From: an uncultured Sphingomonas sp.
GTDB lineage: Bacteria; Pseudomonadota; Alphaproteobacteria; Sphingomonadales; Sphingomonadaceae
DNA length: 36,644 nt
Assembly (NCBI RefSeq): GCF_946478955.1
Contig: NZ_CAMLDL010000019.1
Coordinates: 1 to 36,644 of the forward strand
Reading direction: 5' to 3'
Under the pieces are notes generated by a model. The model was not told where the DNA came from and made no database searches. It worked only from the letters and a program-made list of their open reading frames with translations. The position numbers were made by a program, and so were the translations under genes. Positions 8,599-16,098 of this stretch are shown piece after piece (position 1 is the stretch's first letter; each line of letters opens with the position of its first letter).

Positions 8599-9874
8599 GG
8601 ATCGGTTTACCCTTCGCCATCACATAACGAACATGAGTGACAGCGGCTGGGTCGGTCAGTGGATCGCCGTCGACCGCGATCAGATCTGCCGATTTGCCTG
8701 GGTCCAGCGTACCGGTTTCGGTCGACAGGCCGAGCAAATCCGGGCCACCCTTGGTTGCAGCGATCAGGGCATCGCGCGGAGTCATGCCGCCTTTTGATAC
8801 CATCAGGCCAACTTCCTCCCCCGCTCGTTCGTGCGGGAAAACGGCGGCGTCGGTGCCCAACGCGATCTTCACGCCTGCCTTGTACGCCCTATTGAGGCCC
8901 TGGCCCCACACAGTGAGGGCCTGCCGCGCCTTTGCTTCACTATTGGCGGTATAAAGACCCTTGCCGACGTACATATTCAGCCCGCTGAATGCCATGAGAG
9001 TCGGGCTGAAGTAGGTGCCCCGTTCCTTCATTGCCTTGATTCCGGCGTCGTCGATGAAGGTGCCATGCTCGATCGAATCAACACCAGCGCGCACAGCAGC
9101 CAAAATGCCGCGCGCCCCATGGGCATGCGCAGCGGTCTTAAGGTGAAGGCTATGGGCCGTATCGACGATGGCTTTCATTTCCTCGTCACTGAAATGCTGC
9201 TCCAGGCCCATCGCGCCCGGATCGAGGACGCCGCCTGTTGCGTGGAATTTGATGGCGTCGACACCGGACGCGGCGATTTTACGTACCGCCTCGGCGCATT
9301 GCTGTGCCCCAGTGCAGACATTAACTTGCCCCTCTTTGTTGATTGCCGCGCCCAATTCCGGATTCAGACCGACCGTATGATCGCCATGACCGCCGATGAT
9401 CGAAAGCGCCGGCCCAGCAACCTGAATTCGCGGCCCGGGGAAGCTGCCCTCCGCAATGGCGTCGCGCATTGCCAGGGAGGAGTTGGCGCCCCCGCCAAGA
9501 TCGCGAACCGTCGTAAAGCCCGCGCGCGCCATGGTGAGCGCATTGGAAAGGCCGACGGTTGCGTCGTAAGCTTCCGAATATTTGGGGGTCAGGCCCTCAT
9601 ACCAAGGTTTGCCGGAACGGAAGGTGAGGTGGACGTGAACGTCGGTCATGCCCGGCATTACCGTTTTGTCCCGCATGTCGATCACCGTCGCCCCGGCAGG
9701 TGCAACGGCGCCGTCTTCGATGGATTTGATTCGGCCATTTTCGACGATCACCGTAGACGGTCCGCGTTCTGCCTTTGATGCGTCAACGATAAGGCGGCCG
9801 GCCTGAACCGCGTAGGTTTGGGCCTCGGCCGATGCCGAACACAGCAGCGTGGCCGCCAGAAGCAGTGATTTCAT
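8588..9874 (-). CDS. Exported metal-dependent amidohydrolase (imidazolonepropionase/Xaa-Pro dipeptidase-like)
   Basis: A 428-residue amidohydrolase with a Sec signal peptide (MKSLLLAATLLCSASAEA), so periplasmic. Motifs of the metal-dependent hydrolase TIM barrel are present: DVHVHL (H80, H82), a Lys in DAIKFHATGG that could be the metal-bridging carbamylated residue, TAAHAHG, SIEHGTF and LGTDAAVF (metal-binding Asp). The flanking N- and C-terminal strands (GRLIVDASKA; DLIAVDGDPL) make the small beta-sandwich. Members of this exported group act on dipeptides or cyclic amides, some with C-terminal Pro, Lys or Arg; the substrate here is not predictable. A GGGGAGA ribosome binding site sits before the ATG. 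Confidence 0.92.
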   Translation of the reverse strand: MKSLLLAATLLCSASAEAQTYAVQAGRLIVDASKAERGPSTVIVENGRIKSIEDGAVAPAGATVIDMRDKTVMPGMTDVHVHLTFRSGKPWYEGLTPKYSEAYDATVGLSNALTMARAGFTTVRDLGGGANSSLAMRDAIAEGSFPGPRIQVAGPALSIIGGHGDHTVGLNPELGAAINKEGQVNVCTGAQQCAEAVRKIAASGVDAIKFHATGGVLDPGAMGLEQHFSDEEMKAIVDTAHSLHLKTAAHAHGARGILAAVRAGVDSIEHGTFIDDAGIKAMKERGTYFSPTLMAFSGLNMYVGKGLYTANSEAKARQALTVWGQGLNRAYKAGVKIALGTDAAVFPHERAGEEVGLMVSKGGMTPRDALIAATKGGPDLLGLSTETGTLDPGKSADLIAVDGDPLTDPAAVTHVRYVMAKGKPIPMQ

Positions 9875-9955
9875 GGTGACATCTCCCCTGTCTTTATCAG
9901 AGGGAGACTAGCCGGCTTCAATCAGGTCACAAGAGGCGGTTCTACGAACGACCGA

Positions 9956-10267
9956 TCAATGAATGCGCAGCGCGATAGCGGCGAGAATCGATTCGCGATC
10001 GGCCGCGCCCTCGCTCGCCAGTGCTTCGTTCATATGGTCAAGGCAGCAGCGGGTGGCGTTGCGATGGCCGGGAAGAAGCGCATGGTGGGCACCATAGTCC
10101 GCCAGCCCTTCGAGCGCAGCCAAGCCATGTTCGGCGGCCATGGTACGAATGGCCTCCATTTTCGCGGCAATGTCGACCGGTTTCAATCGTGCGACGCGAT
10201 CTTCCATTTCGGCAATGCGCTCGCCGATGCGGTTGCGGACGATATTGATGGGTTCGAAGGCGGCCAT
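9956..10267 (-). CDS. Small protein of unknown function
   Basis: A 103-residue protein that I do not recognise. It is predicted mostly helical (IGERIAEMEDRVARLKPVDIAAKMEAIRTMAAEHG), with no signal peptide or membrane segment, and has two adjacent Cys in RCCLDHMNEAL. A good ribosome binding site (GGAGA about 8 bases before the ATG) and normal alphaproteobacterial codon use support expression. The plus-strand open frame of 104 residues over the same bases (9959-10273) has a composition typical of an antisense shadow and no ribosome binding site. It is divergent from rpmG. Confidence 0.75.
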   Translation of the reverse strand: MAAFEPINIVRNRIGERIAEMEDRVARLKPVDIAAKMEAIRTMAAEHGLAALEGLADYGAHHALLPGHRNATRCCLDHMNEALASEGAADRESILAAIALRIH

Positions 10268-10335
10268 GGGTGATTCTCCGTTGACGCGGCAAAGGTCGCC
10301 GAAAATGGTTAACGAGGAGTCAAGGCCACCCTGCC

Positions 10336-10365
10336 TTGACAGAATCGGTTGAGATCGTCATTGGG
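10336..10365 (+). promoter_or_regulatory. Possible sigma-70-type promoter of rpmG
   Basis: A consensus TTGACA hexamer lies at 10336-10341, in the short gap before rpmG. No good -10 hexamer follows at 16-18 bases (nearest is ATTGGG-like), so the assignment rests on the -35 and position. Confidence 0.3.
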
Positions 10366-10426
10366 GCGCGGTTCGGGCGGCGTCATGCGCCGCCTTCAAT
10401 ATTTCTAACGCATCAGGATATTTGCG

Positions 10427-10594
10427 ATGGCCAAGCCGGCAACCGTCAAGATCAAGCTCGTCAGCACCGCCGACACCGGCTTTTTCTATGTGACCAAGAA
10501 GAACCCGCGCAACACGACCGAGAAGATGTCGTTCAGCAAGTACGATCCGGTCGTGCGCAAGCACGTCGAATTCAAGGAAGCAAAGATCAAGTAA
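10427..10594 (+). CDS. rpmG: 50S ribosomal protein L33
   Basis: A 55-residue basic protein beginning [20 protein letters not shown] and ending VEFKEAKIK, matching bacterial L33 over its whole length ([18 protein letters not shown]). L33 sits near the E site of the large subunit. No CxxC pairs are present, so it is the zinc-independent form. An AGGA lies 9 bases before the ATG. A strong hairpin shared with the end of divK follows. Confidence 0.95.
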   Translation: MAKPATVKIKLVSTADTGFFYVTKKNPRNTTEKMSFSKYDPVVRKHVEFKEAKIK

Positions 10595-10692
10595 GCAACG
10601 CCGAGCGTAGCGACGCGATTGCACGGCAATCGTGGCGCGGCGCGACGAGTAAGTGCTACTTGGCCGACCTGCCGCGCAGCGGACAGGATCGA

Positions 10693-10722
10693 CGGCGCGG
10701 ATTTACTCCGCGCCGCTTTCGT
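10693..10722 (+). terminator. Terminator after rpmG, overlapping the end of divK
   Basis: CGGCGCGGA (10693-10701) and TCCGCGCCG (10707-10715) form a perfect 9-bp stem with a 5-base loop, followed on the plus strand by CTTTCGTTTG. The divK stop codon lies in the loop (10703-10705), so the hairpin may work in both directions, though only the plus strand has T-rich sequence after it. Confidence 0.7.
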
Positions 10723-11146
10723 TTGTGGTGTCTGAGCGGGGCAAATCAGTCGGATTTGCCAGCGGTTCCATTCCCACCGGTCCAGCCTCGAGCAGCTCGT
10801 CAACAGTCTCGGCAAATCGCATTACCGATATAGGCTTGGACACATAGGCCTGTGCGCCCGCCGCGCGAATCCGCTCGTCATCCCCTTGGGCCGCATATGC
10901 TGTCACCGCCATGATCGGCACCGCCTTCAGCTCATCATCTGCGCGGAGCATCTCCATCAGTTCCATGCCGGTGACATAGGGAAGCTGGATGTCGGTGATC
11001 ACCAGATCCGGCCGGAAATCGCGCGCTGCGTCCATCGCTTCGCGGCTATCGATCACTGGAAGCGTGTCGTGGCCGTGGGCATTGAGTAGGTCGCAGAACA
11101 GCTTGATGTTCAGGGCATTGTCCTCGACAACCAATATTCGAGCCAC
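10703..11146 (-). CDS. divK: DivK-type single-domain response regulator
   Basis: A CheY-like receiver with no output domain. From GTG 11146: acidic pocket E8-D9, phospho-acceptor D52 (VITDIQLP), T82 (AVTAYA) and K104 (VSKPIS). ILVVEDNALNIKLFCDLLNAHG and the ERIRAAGAQAYVSKPIS stretch match Caulobacter DivK, which relays phosphorylation from PleC/DivJ to control CckA and so the cell cycle. A tail of about 25 residues beyond the receiver is not usual. The GTG start is chosen because it yields the family N-terminus, with GGGGGG about 8 bases upstream; the open frame extends to 11368 only by crossing the divergent gene. In Caulobacter divK is followed by pleD; no GGDEF gene is present here. Confidence 0.85.
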   Translation of the reverse strand: MARILVVEDNALNIKLFCDLLNAHGHDTLPVIDSREAMDAARDFRPDLVITDIQLPYVTGMELMEMLRADDELKAVPIMAVTAYAAQGDDERIRAAGAQAYVSKPISVMRFAETVDELLEAGPVGMEPLANPTDLPRSDTTNESGAE

Positions 11147-11185
11147 GCATACCCCCCAAACAAGCTTCAGACTGACGGATAAGCG

Positions 11186-11452
11186 ATGTTGACGCCTGAC
11201 ACAAATGACGCCGAGGCCCTGGCCCTGTCCGCCCTCGCCGCAACGCTCGCCGACGGTCGGCGGGCGCAGCGCCTGCTGGATCTTACCGGGCTGACGGCTG
11301 GCGAGCTTCGGGCCCGCGCGGGGGAGCGGCAGATGCTGGCCTCGACGCTCCGCTTTCTCGAGGATCATGAGCCGGACTTGTTCGATGTAGCGGACACAAT
11401 CGGGGTAAGGCCCGATTCGTTGATCGCCGCCCGCCGGACACTTGAGGCATGA
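11186..11452 (+). CDS. DUF3572 family protein
   Basis: An 88-residue helical protein with the DUF3572 pattern: AEALALSALAATLAD, then RLLDLTGLTAGELRARAG, then LRFLEDHEPDLFDVADTIGVRPDSLIAARRTLEA. The family is found in alphaproteobacteria and has no established function. The gene is divergent from divK (39 bases between starts). Its stop overlaps the next start as ATGA, so it is translationally coupled to the HAD hydrolase. Confidence 0.85.
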   Translation: MLTPDTNDAEALALSALAATLADGRRAQRLLDLTGLTAGELRARAGERQMLASTLRFLEDHEPDLFDVADTIGVRPDSLIAARRTLEA

Positions 11453-12060
11453 GCAGGCCCCTGCTCATCACCGACTGCGATGAAGTGCTGCTCCACATGG
11501 TCTCGCACTTCGACGATTGGTTGGACGAAGCACATGGCATCGACTTTGCCTTTGAAAGCGGCAGCTTTGGCGACGCCATGACCCGCAAGGACAAAGGCGA
11601 CGCGGTGCCGATGGCTGAGGTCTGGCCCTTGCTCGATCAATTCTTCCGCGAAGAAATGCACCGCCAGACGCTGGTGCCGGGTGCAGTGGAGGCGCTTGGC
11701 CGAATTGGCGAGGTCGCCGACATCGTCATCCTCACCAACCTTGGTGATCACGCCCATTCATGGCGGGTCGATCAGCTGGAAAAACATGGAATCCGACACG
11801 AGGTCGTCACTAATCAAGGTGGAAAGGGCGTCCCGGCGCGCGCGATCATTGCACGCTATGGCGCTGGCACTACGGCGTTTGTCGACGATCTGCCCGTCCA
11901 CCACGCCTCCGTTGCCAAGCACGCACCGCGCGTCCACCGACTGCACATGGTCGCCGAGCCGCGCCTTGCGCCGGCGATTCCAAAGGCCGAGCATGCCCAT
12001 ATCCGCATTGACGACTGGCCGACCGCGGCCGATTGGCTTCTCGAAAGGCTGACGACATGA
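11449..12060 (+). CDS. HAD superfamily hydrolase
   Basis: A 203-residue phosphatase-like protein. HAD motif I is TDCDEVL (nucleophile D9, acid/base D11), motif II is ILTNLGD, a Lys for motif III lies in NQGGKG, and motif IV is FVDDLP. The stretch between motifs I and II (about 60 residues, helical) is the cap. The substrate is unknown. Start and stop overlap DUF3572 and the YdfG-like gene by four bases each (ATGA), making a coupled trio. Confidence 0.9.
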   Translation: MSRPLLITDCDEVLLHMVSHFDDWLDEAHGIDFAFESGSFGDAMTRKDKGDAVPMAEVWPLLDQFFREEMHRQTLVPGAVEALGRIGEVADIVILTNLGDHAHSWRVDQLEKHGIRHEVVTNQGGKGVPARAIIARYGAGTTAFVDDLPVHHASVAKHAPRVHRLHMVAEPRLAPAIPKAEHAHIRIDDWPTAADWLLERLTT

Positions 12061-12788
12061 AAACGGCATTCATCACCGGCGCCACAGCCGGAATCGGCGA
12101 CGCGTGCGCCAGGCGCTTCATTGCCGACGGCTGGCGCGTCATCGGAACCGGCCGCCGCGCCGACCGCCTTGCCGCGCTCACGGCCGACCTCGGCGATGCG
12201 TTCGTGGCGATGGAATTCGACATCCGCCACGGTAATTTTGACCAGGTTGCGCTGCAGGCGGGCCCGGTTGACCTGCTCATTAATAACGCTGGCCTAGCCT
12301 CGCCTATGGATGATTTGCAAAACGCCGACGAAGGCCCGCTCGACACGGTGATCGACACCAACGTCACCGGACTTGTCGGCCTGACCCGCGCGATGCTTCC
12401 GGGCCTGATCGAGCGTAAGGGGGCGATCATCAATCTCTCGTCGGTGGCGGCGACCTACCCCTACCGGGGCGGTGCGGTTTATGCCGGGTCAAAGGCGTTC
12501 GTCCGCCAGTTCGGCCTCGGCCTGCGCTGCGATCTTGCGGGTACAGGCGTCCGGGTCACATCGATCGAACCCGGCATGGTCGAAACCGAGTTCACGTTGG
12601 TCCGCAATGGTGGGGATAAGGCCGCAAGCGATGCGCTCTACGCCAATATGGATCCAATGACGGCCGAAGACATCGCTCGAACGATCCACTGGGTCGCGAC
12701 CCTGCCGCCGCATCTCAACATCAACACGCTCGAACTGATGCCGGTCAATCAAAGCTGGGCCGGCTTTGCCGTTAACCGCAACGCTTGA
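12057..12788 (+). CDS. SDR oxidoreductase, YdfG-type 3-hydroxy acid dehydrogenase
   Basis: A 243-residue short-chain dehydrogenase. The Rossmann nucleotide-binding motif is TGATAGIG (7-14), with GTGRRADRL just after strand 2 suggesting NADP preference; NNAG follows strand 4, and the catalytic set is Ser (NLSS, about 129), Y142 and K146 (YAGSK). EPGMVETEF, VATLPPHLNINTLELMPV and SWAGFAVNR run parallel to E. coli YdfG, which oxidises L-allo-threonine, serine and 3-hydroxypropionate and reduces malonic semialdehyde. The start is ATG 12057, overlapping the HAD stop; the upstream in-frame ATG at 12033 is inside that gene. Confidence 0.92.
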   Translation: MKTAFITGATAGIGDACARRFIADGWRVIGTGRRADRLAALTADLGDAFVAMEFDIRHGNFDQVALQAGPVDLLINNAGLASPMDDLQNADEGPLDTVIDTNVTGLVGLTRAMLPGLIERKGAIINLSSVAATYPYRGGAVYAGSKAFVRQFGLGLRCDLAGTGVRVTSIEPGMVETEFTLVRNGGDKAASDALYANMDPMTAEDIARTIHWVATLPPHLNINTLELMPVNQSWAGFAVNRNA

Positions 12789-12821
12789 TTTCGCACCTCC
12801 AAAGGACCAACGGACATTGTC

Positions 12822-13283
12822 ATGAGCATCGAACAGACCCTCGCCGATCTCGGCATCACGCTTCCCGAACCGGCCGCGCCGGTGGCCTCCTACGTCCCAA
12901 CGGTGGAATCGAACGGCATGCTGTACATCAGCGGCCAGATCAGCTTCGCTGAAGATGGCAGCCTCATCCAGGGACGGCTGGGCGAAGATCTGTCGCTTGA
13001 ACTCGGGCAAATTGCCGCACGGCGCTGCGGAATCATGCTGATTGCGCAGATGAAGAAGGCGCTCGGCTCGCTCGACCGCGTCGAACGGATTGTAAAGCTT
13101 GGTGTGTTCGTCAATTCGACCGGTGATTTCACGGACCAGCCAAAGGTCGCCAACGGCGCGTCGGACCTGATGCAGCTTGCGTTTGGCGAGGCCGGATTCC
13201 ACGCCCGCAGCGCGGTTGGCGTCCCCTGTCTCCCGCTAGGCGTAGCGGTCGAGGTGGATGCGATCGTCGCTATCAAGGCCTAG
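12822..13283 (+). CDS. RidA family protein
   Basis: A 153-residue member of the RidA/YjgF/YER057c superfamily. RidA proper hydrolyses reactive enamine/imine intermediates produced by PLP enzymes. Here VESNGMLYISGQISFAEDG is the first strand pair, and LDRVERIVKLGVFVNSTGDFTDQPKVANGASD carries the subunit-interface block. The length of about 150 and the ARSAVGVPCLPLGVAVEVDAIVA ending match the longer YjgF_like subgroup, whose members usually lack the catalytic Arg of RidA (R in the C-terminal strand pair), so deaminase activity is not assured. It follows the YdfG-like dehydrogenase by 33 bases. Confidence 0.92.
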   Translation: MSIEQTLADLGITLPEPAAPVASYVPTVESNGMLYISGQISFAEDGSLIQGRLGEDLSLELGQIAARRCGIMLIAQMKKALGSLDRVERIVKLGVFVNSTGDFTDQPKVANGASDLMQLAFGEAGFHARSAVGVPCLPLGVAVEVDAIVAIKA

Positions 13284-13986
13284 GTCTTCTCGGCCTAACT
13301 CGCTCGACCCTGGGCGGAACGGCTTTGCTCACCGCGGGCTGCACCGCTGGCCGGAATTGCCGGAGAATACGCCGGTGGCGTTCGCGGCGGCGCTGGAGCT
13401 TGGCGCCGGGATCGAATGTGACCTGCGCCTGACCGCCGACGACCGCTTGGTCGTCTATCATGACGCCGATGGGGTCCGCCTGTCGGGCCGTGATGCGGGA
13501 ATTATCGACAGCACCTTGGCTGATCTTGCCGACTGGCGCGTCGGCACACAATTCATCCCAACGCTCGATCAACTGCTCCTTCTCGTCGGCGGGCGTGTGC
13601 CGTTACTCCTTGAAGCCAAGGTGGTGGGACCCGAAATCTGGCGCATGGGACCTGCCATTCTCCACGCCCTCGAAGGCTATGCCGGGCCGGTCGGGGTGAT
13701 GAGCTTCGACCCCCGCCTGCCGCGCTGGCTGAAGACAAATGCGCCGCAGATCCAACGCGGATTGGTCATCTCCAACAGGCTCTCGACCTTAAAACGCTGG
13801 TGGGCGCTCCGCCTCGCAGATCCGAGCTTCCTTGCAGTTGACGGCGCCGCGTTCGGCAAGGGCTGGGTCGCGAAAGAACGCAGACGCCTCCCCGTCTTTA
13901 GCTGGACCAGCCGCACCTGCGCCGACGCGCGCCGGGTCCGCGACTTTGCCGACGCCGCAATCTGGGAAGCCGATGGCCGACCGTGA
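13258..13986 (+). CDS. Glycerophosphodiester phosphodiesterase family protein
   Basis: A 242-residue GDPD-type TIM barrel. FAHRGLHRWPELPENT holds the catalytic His-Arg pair (H25, R26) and the Asn; GIECDLRLTADDRLVVYHDA holds metal ligands E53 and D55 and second catalytic His H68. These enzymes split glycerophosphodiesters into sn-glycerol-3-phosphate and an alcohol. There is no signal peptide. The only available start is ATG 13258, inside the end of the RidA gene (26-base overlap); the first 20 residues are basic, Ser/Pro-rich and look non-conserved, and no alternative ATG or GTG precedes the HRG motif. The gene overlaps the following one by 14 bases. Confidence 0.9.
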   Translation: MRSSLSRPRSSRPNSLDPGRNGFAHRGLHRWPELPENTPVAFAAALELGAGIECDLRLTADDRLVVYHDADGVRLSGRDAGIIDSTLADLADWRVGTQFIPTLDQLLLLVGGRVPLLLEAKVVGPEIWRMGPAILHALEGYAGPVGVMSFDPRLPRWLKTNAPQIQRGLVISNRLSTLKRWWALRLADPSFLAVDGAAFGKGWVAKERRRLPVFSWTSRTCADARRVRDFADAAIWEADGRP

Positions 13987-15109
13987 ATCCCACCTCACCG
14001 CGCGAATTGCGCAGGGGATCGGCCTGGTCAATCCGGCCGAATGGGACGCGCTCGCGGGATTGGGTGAACCATTGATCAGTCATCGTTTCCTGACGCTGCT
14101 CGAGGATTCGGGGAGCGTCGGCGGCAGCAGCGGTTGGTCGCCCCTCCCAATTCTGGTGGAACGCGACGGCCAGACCATCGGAGCTGCTCCGGCCTATCTC
14201 AAATTGCATAGCCAGGGCGAATATGTCTTTGATCATGGTTGGGCCGACGCATGGGAGCGAGCGGGCGGCAACTATTATCCGAAGTTGCAAGTCTCGGTAC
14301 CCTTCACCCCCTGTCCGGGCCGGCGCCTGCTCGGCGATACCAATTCCGTTCTCGCCGCGCTCGAATCGGTGGCTGTGGAGAATCAGCTCTCTTCTGCGCA
14401 CATTACCTTCCTCACCGATGACGAAGCCGACGCCGCCGAAGCGCGCGGCTGGCTCATCCGCGACGGTGTCCAGTATCACTGGTACAATCGCGGCTATGCG
14501 GATTTTGATGCCTTCCTCGGCGCACTGCTCGGGCGAAAGCGCAAGACTGTTCGCCGTGAACGCGCCGCCGCCGTACAGGGGCTCGAAATAGTCGAGCTAC
14601 GCGGTGCAGAAATTGAGCCGTACCATTGGGATGCGATGTGGCATTTCTATCAGGACACGGGCGCGCGCAAATGGGGTCGGCCTTATCTCACGCGCGAATG
14701 GTTTGACCGGGTCGGGGCAGTGATGGGCGATGCCAACCTGATGTTCCTCGCAATGCGTGATGGCGAACCTATCGCCGGCGCACTCAACTTCGTCGGGGCG
14801 GACACACTCTACGGCCGCTATTGGGGAGCGGTGGAGGAGGTGCCGTTCCTCCATTTCGAGCTGAGCTATTATCGAGCCATCGATTGGGCGATCCGTCACG
14901 GCATTAGGTCGGTGCAGGCGGGCGCACAGGGCGAACATAAGCTCGCGCGCGGCTATGAACCGGTCATCACTAAATCGGCCCACTTCCTCCCCAATCCATC
15001 ATTCCGTCAGGCGGTCTCCGACTTCCTCGCGGACGAACGCAAAGCGGTGGCGCAGGAGCTTGTCTGGGCCCGCGGCGCGCTACCCTATGCTTCCGATTCC
15101 TCATCGTAG
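13973..15109 (+). CDS. FemAB-like GNAT acyltransferase (DUF482)
   Basis: A 378-residue protein of the DUF482/FemAB-like family in the GNAT clan. Recognisable blocks: EWDALAGLGEPLISHRFLTLLEDSG, YLKLHSQGEYVFDHGWADAWERAGG..YYPKLQVSVPFTP, GRKRKTVRRER, and SYYRAIDWAIRHGIRSVQAGAQGEHKLARGYEP. FemAB relatives transfer amino acids to peptidoglycan precursors; the role of DUF482 proteins is not established. ATG 13973 is preferred; the open frame to 13832 lies within the GDPD gene. The 3' end overlaps the convergent isoaspartyl peptidase by 25 bases. Confidence 0.9.
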   Translation: MADRESHLTARIAQGIGLVNPAEWDALAGLGEPLISHRFLTLLEDSGSVGGSSGWSPLPILVERDGQTIGAAPAYLKLHSQGEYVFDHGWADAWERAGGNYYPKLQVSVPFTPCPGRRLLGDTNSVLAALESVAVENQLSSAHITFLTDDEADAAEARGWLIRDGVQYHWYNRGYADFDAFLGALLGRKRKTVRRERAAAVQGLEIVELRGAEIEPYHWDAMWHFYQDTGARKWGRPYLTREWFDRVGAVMGDANLMFLAMRDGEPIAGALNFVGADTLYGRYWGAVEEVPFLHFELSYYRAIDWAIRHGIRSVQAGAQGEHKLARGYEPVITKSAHFLPNPSFRQAVSDFLADERKAVAQELVWARGALPYASDSSS

Positions 15110-16008
15110 ATGGCGACTTTCTTGGTGTCGGCGCTGGCATAGCCGCGGTACATTCCCGGTGTTGTAAATCCCCACGCCGCCTCGCCGCCCGGGGATACGG
15201 CAATCAGGCCACCCGTGCCGCCAAGCTCACCGATTTCGGCCAATACGCCATCCAGCGCCGACTGCATGTCTTCGCCGCCAAGTCGCATGCGCGCGGTTAA
15301 CTCGTGGGCGGCCGCCACCCGGATGAAGATTTCGCCGAGGCCGGTTGCGCTGACAGCGGCGGCGCGATCATCCGCATAGGTTCCTGCGCCAATCAGCGGC
15401 GAATCGCCTATCCGCCCCCACCGCTTCGCGGTCAGTCCGCCGGTTGAGGTGGCGGCGGCCACATGGCCGTTGGCGTCGACCGCAACGGCGCCAATCGTCC
15501 CGTATTTCAGGTCCGCGTCGAAGGCGTCGCTACCCTTTACGAGCAGCTCATCAAGTTGGCGTCTGCGCTCGGTCGTCTGGAACCAGCGATTGGCGACCTG
15601 CTCCAACCCCACTTCGCGGGCGAATTCGTCGGCGCCCGCCAGGCTCATCAAAACATGGGGACTCTGTTCCATTACCGCTCTCGCGGCGCTGATGGGCGCG
15701 CGGGTTGACCGCAGGCCAGTCACTGCACCCGCGTCCCGGGTTCGCCCGTCCATGATCGCGGCATCCAGTTCGACATGGCCATCGAACGCAAGGACGCTGC
15801 CGCGCCCAGCATTGAAGTTTGGGTCCTCCTCCAGAACGCGCGCGGACGCCTCGACCGCGTCGACAGCGGTTCCGCCGGCACGCAAAATGTCGCTGCCCGC
15901 CTCTAGAGCGGCATTGAGTCCCGTCCGCGCGGCTGCGTCCGCCTCATCAGCCAGATTGCCCGGGCGCATCGATCCCGCGCCGCCGTGGATTAGAAGTTTC
16001 CAGTTCAT
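15085..16008 (-). CDS. Isoaspartyl peptidase / L-asparaginase, cytosolic paralogue
   Basis: An Ntn-hydrolase of the plant-type asparaginase family, 307 residues, no signal peptide. The precursor is cut before T171 (LKYG|TIGAVA) to make alpha and beta subunits, with T171 as the new N-terminal nucleophile. HGGAG (8-12), NFNAGRGS (64-71), [19 protein letters not shown] and GGTGG complete the active site and substrate pocket. Such enzymes cleave beta-aspartyl dipeptides from damaged proteins and also hydrolyse asparagine. A second, exported paralogue lies at 18334-19428. It shares a short AT-rich divergent region with the SPFH gene. Confidence 0.95.
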   Translation of the reverse strand: MNWKLLIHGGAGSMRPGNLADEADAAARTGLNAALEAGSDILRAGGTAVDAVEASARVLEEDPNFNAGRGSVLAFDGHVELDAAIMDGRTRDAGAVTGLRSTRAPISAARAVMEQSPHVLMSLAGADEFAREVGLEQVANRWFQTTERRRQLDELLVKGSDAFDADLKYGTIGAVAVDANGHVAAATSTGGLTAKRWGRIGDSPLIGAGTYADDRAAAVSATGLGEIFIRVAAAHELTARMRLGGEDMQSALDGVLAEIGELGGTGGLIAVSPGGEAAWGFTTPGMYRGYASADTKKVAIYDEESEA

Positions 16009-16044
16009 CGGCCGCCCCTAGCGCGGAACCGAACCCGTTTCCAG

Positions 16045-16073
16045 TTGACCCGTCATACAAATGATATAAATAT
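16045..16073 (+). promoter_or_regulatory. Candidate promoter of the SPFH operon
   Basis: TTGACC at 16045-16050 is a good -35; with a 17-base spacer the -10 would be AAATAT (16068-16073). TATAAA and TATGAT also occur nearby at less usual spacings (14 and 20). The whole 16055-16087 stretch is strikingly AT-rich for this genome. Confidence 0.45.
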
Positions 16074-16080
16074 GATATCA
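16061..16080 (+). repeat. Tandem ATGATAT direct repeat, operator candidate
   Basis: ATGATAT occurs at 16061-16067 and again at 16072-16078, 11 bases apart (about one helical turn). The second copy lies in the palindrome TGATATCA (16073-16080). The repeat overlaps the likely -10 region of the SPFH operon, whose second gene encodes a putative ribbon-helix-helix protein, so it is a natural operator candidate; that link is inference. Confidence 0.4.
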
Positions 16081-16098
16081 ATTAAATGGAGGCATCTG

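Noticed and set aside
8831..9778. Plus-strand open frame of 315 residues opposite the amidohydrolase
   Set aside because: The minus-strand gene has signal peptide and metal-binding motifs; this frame has none.
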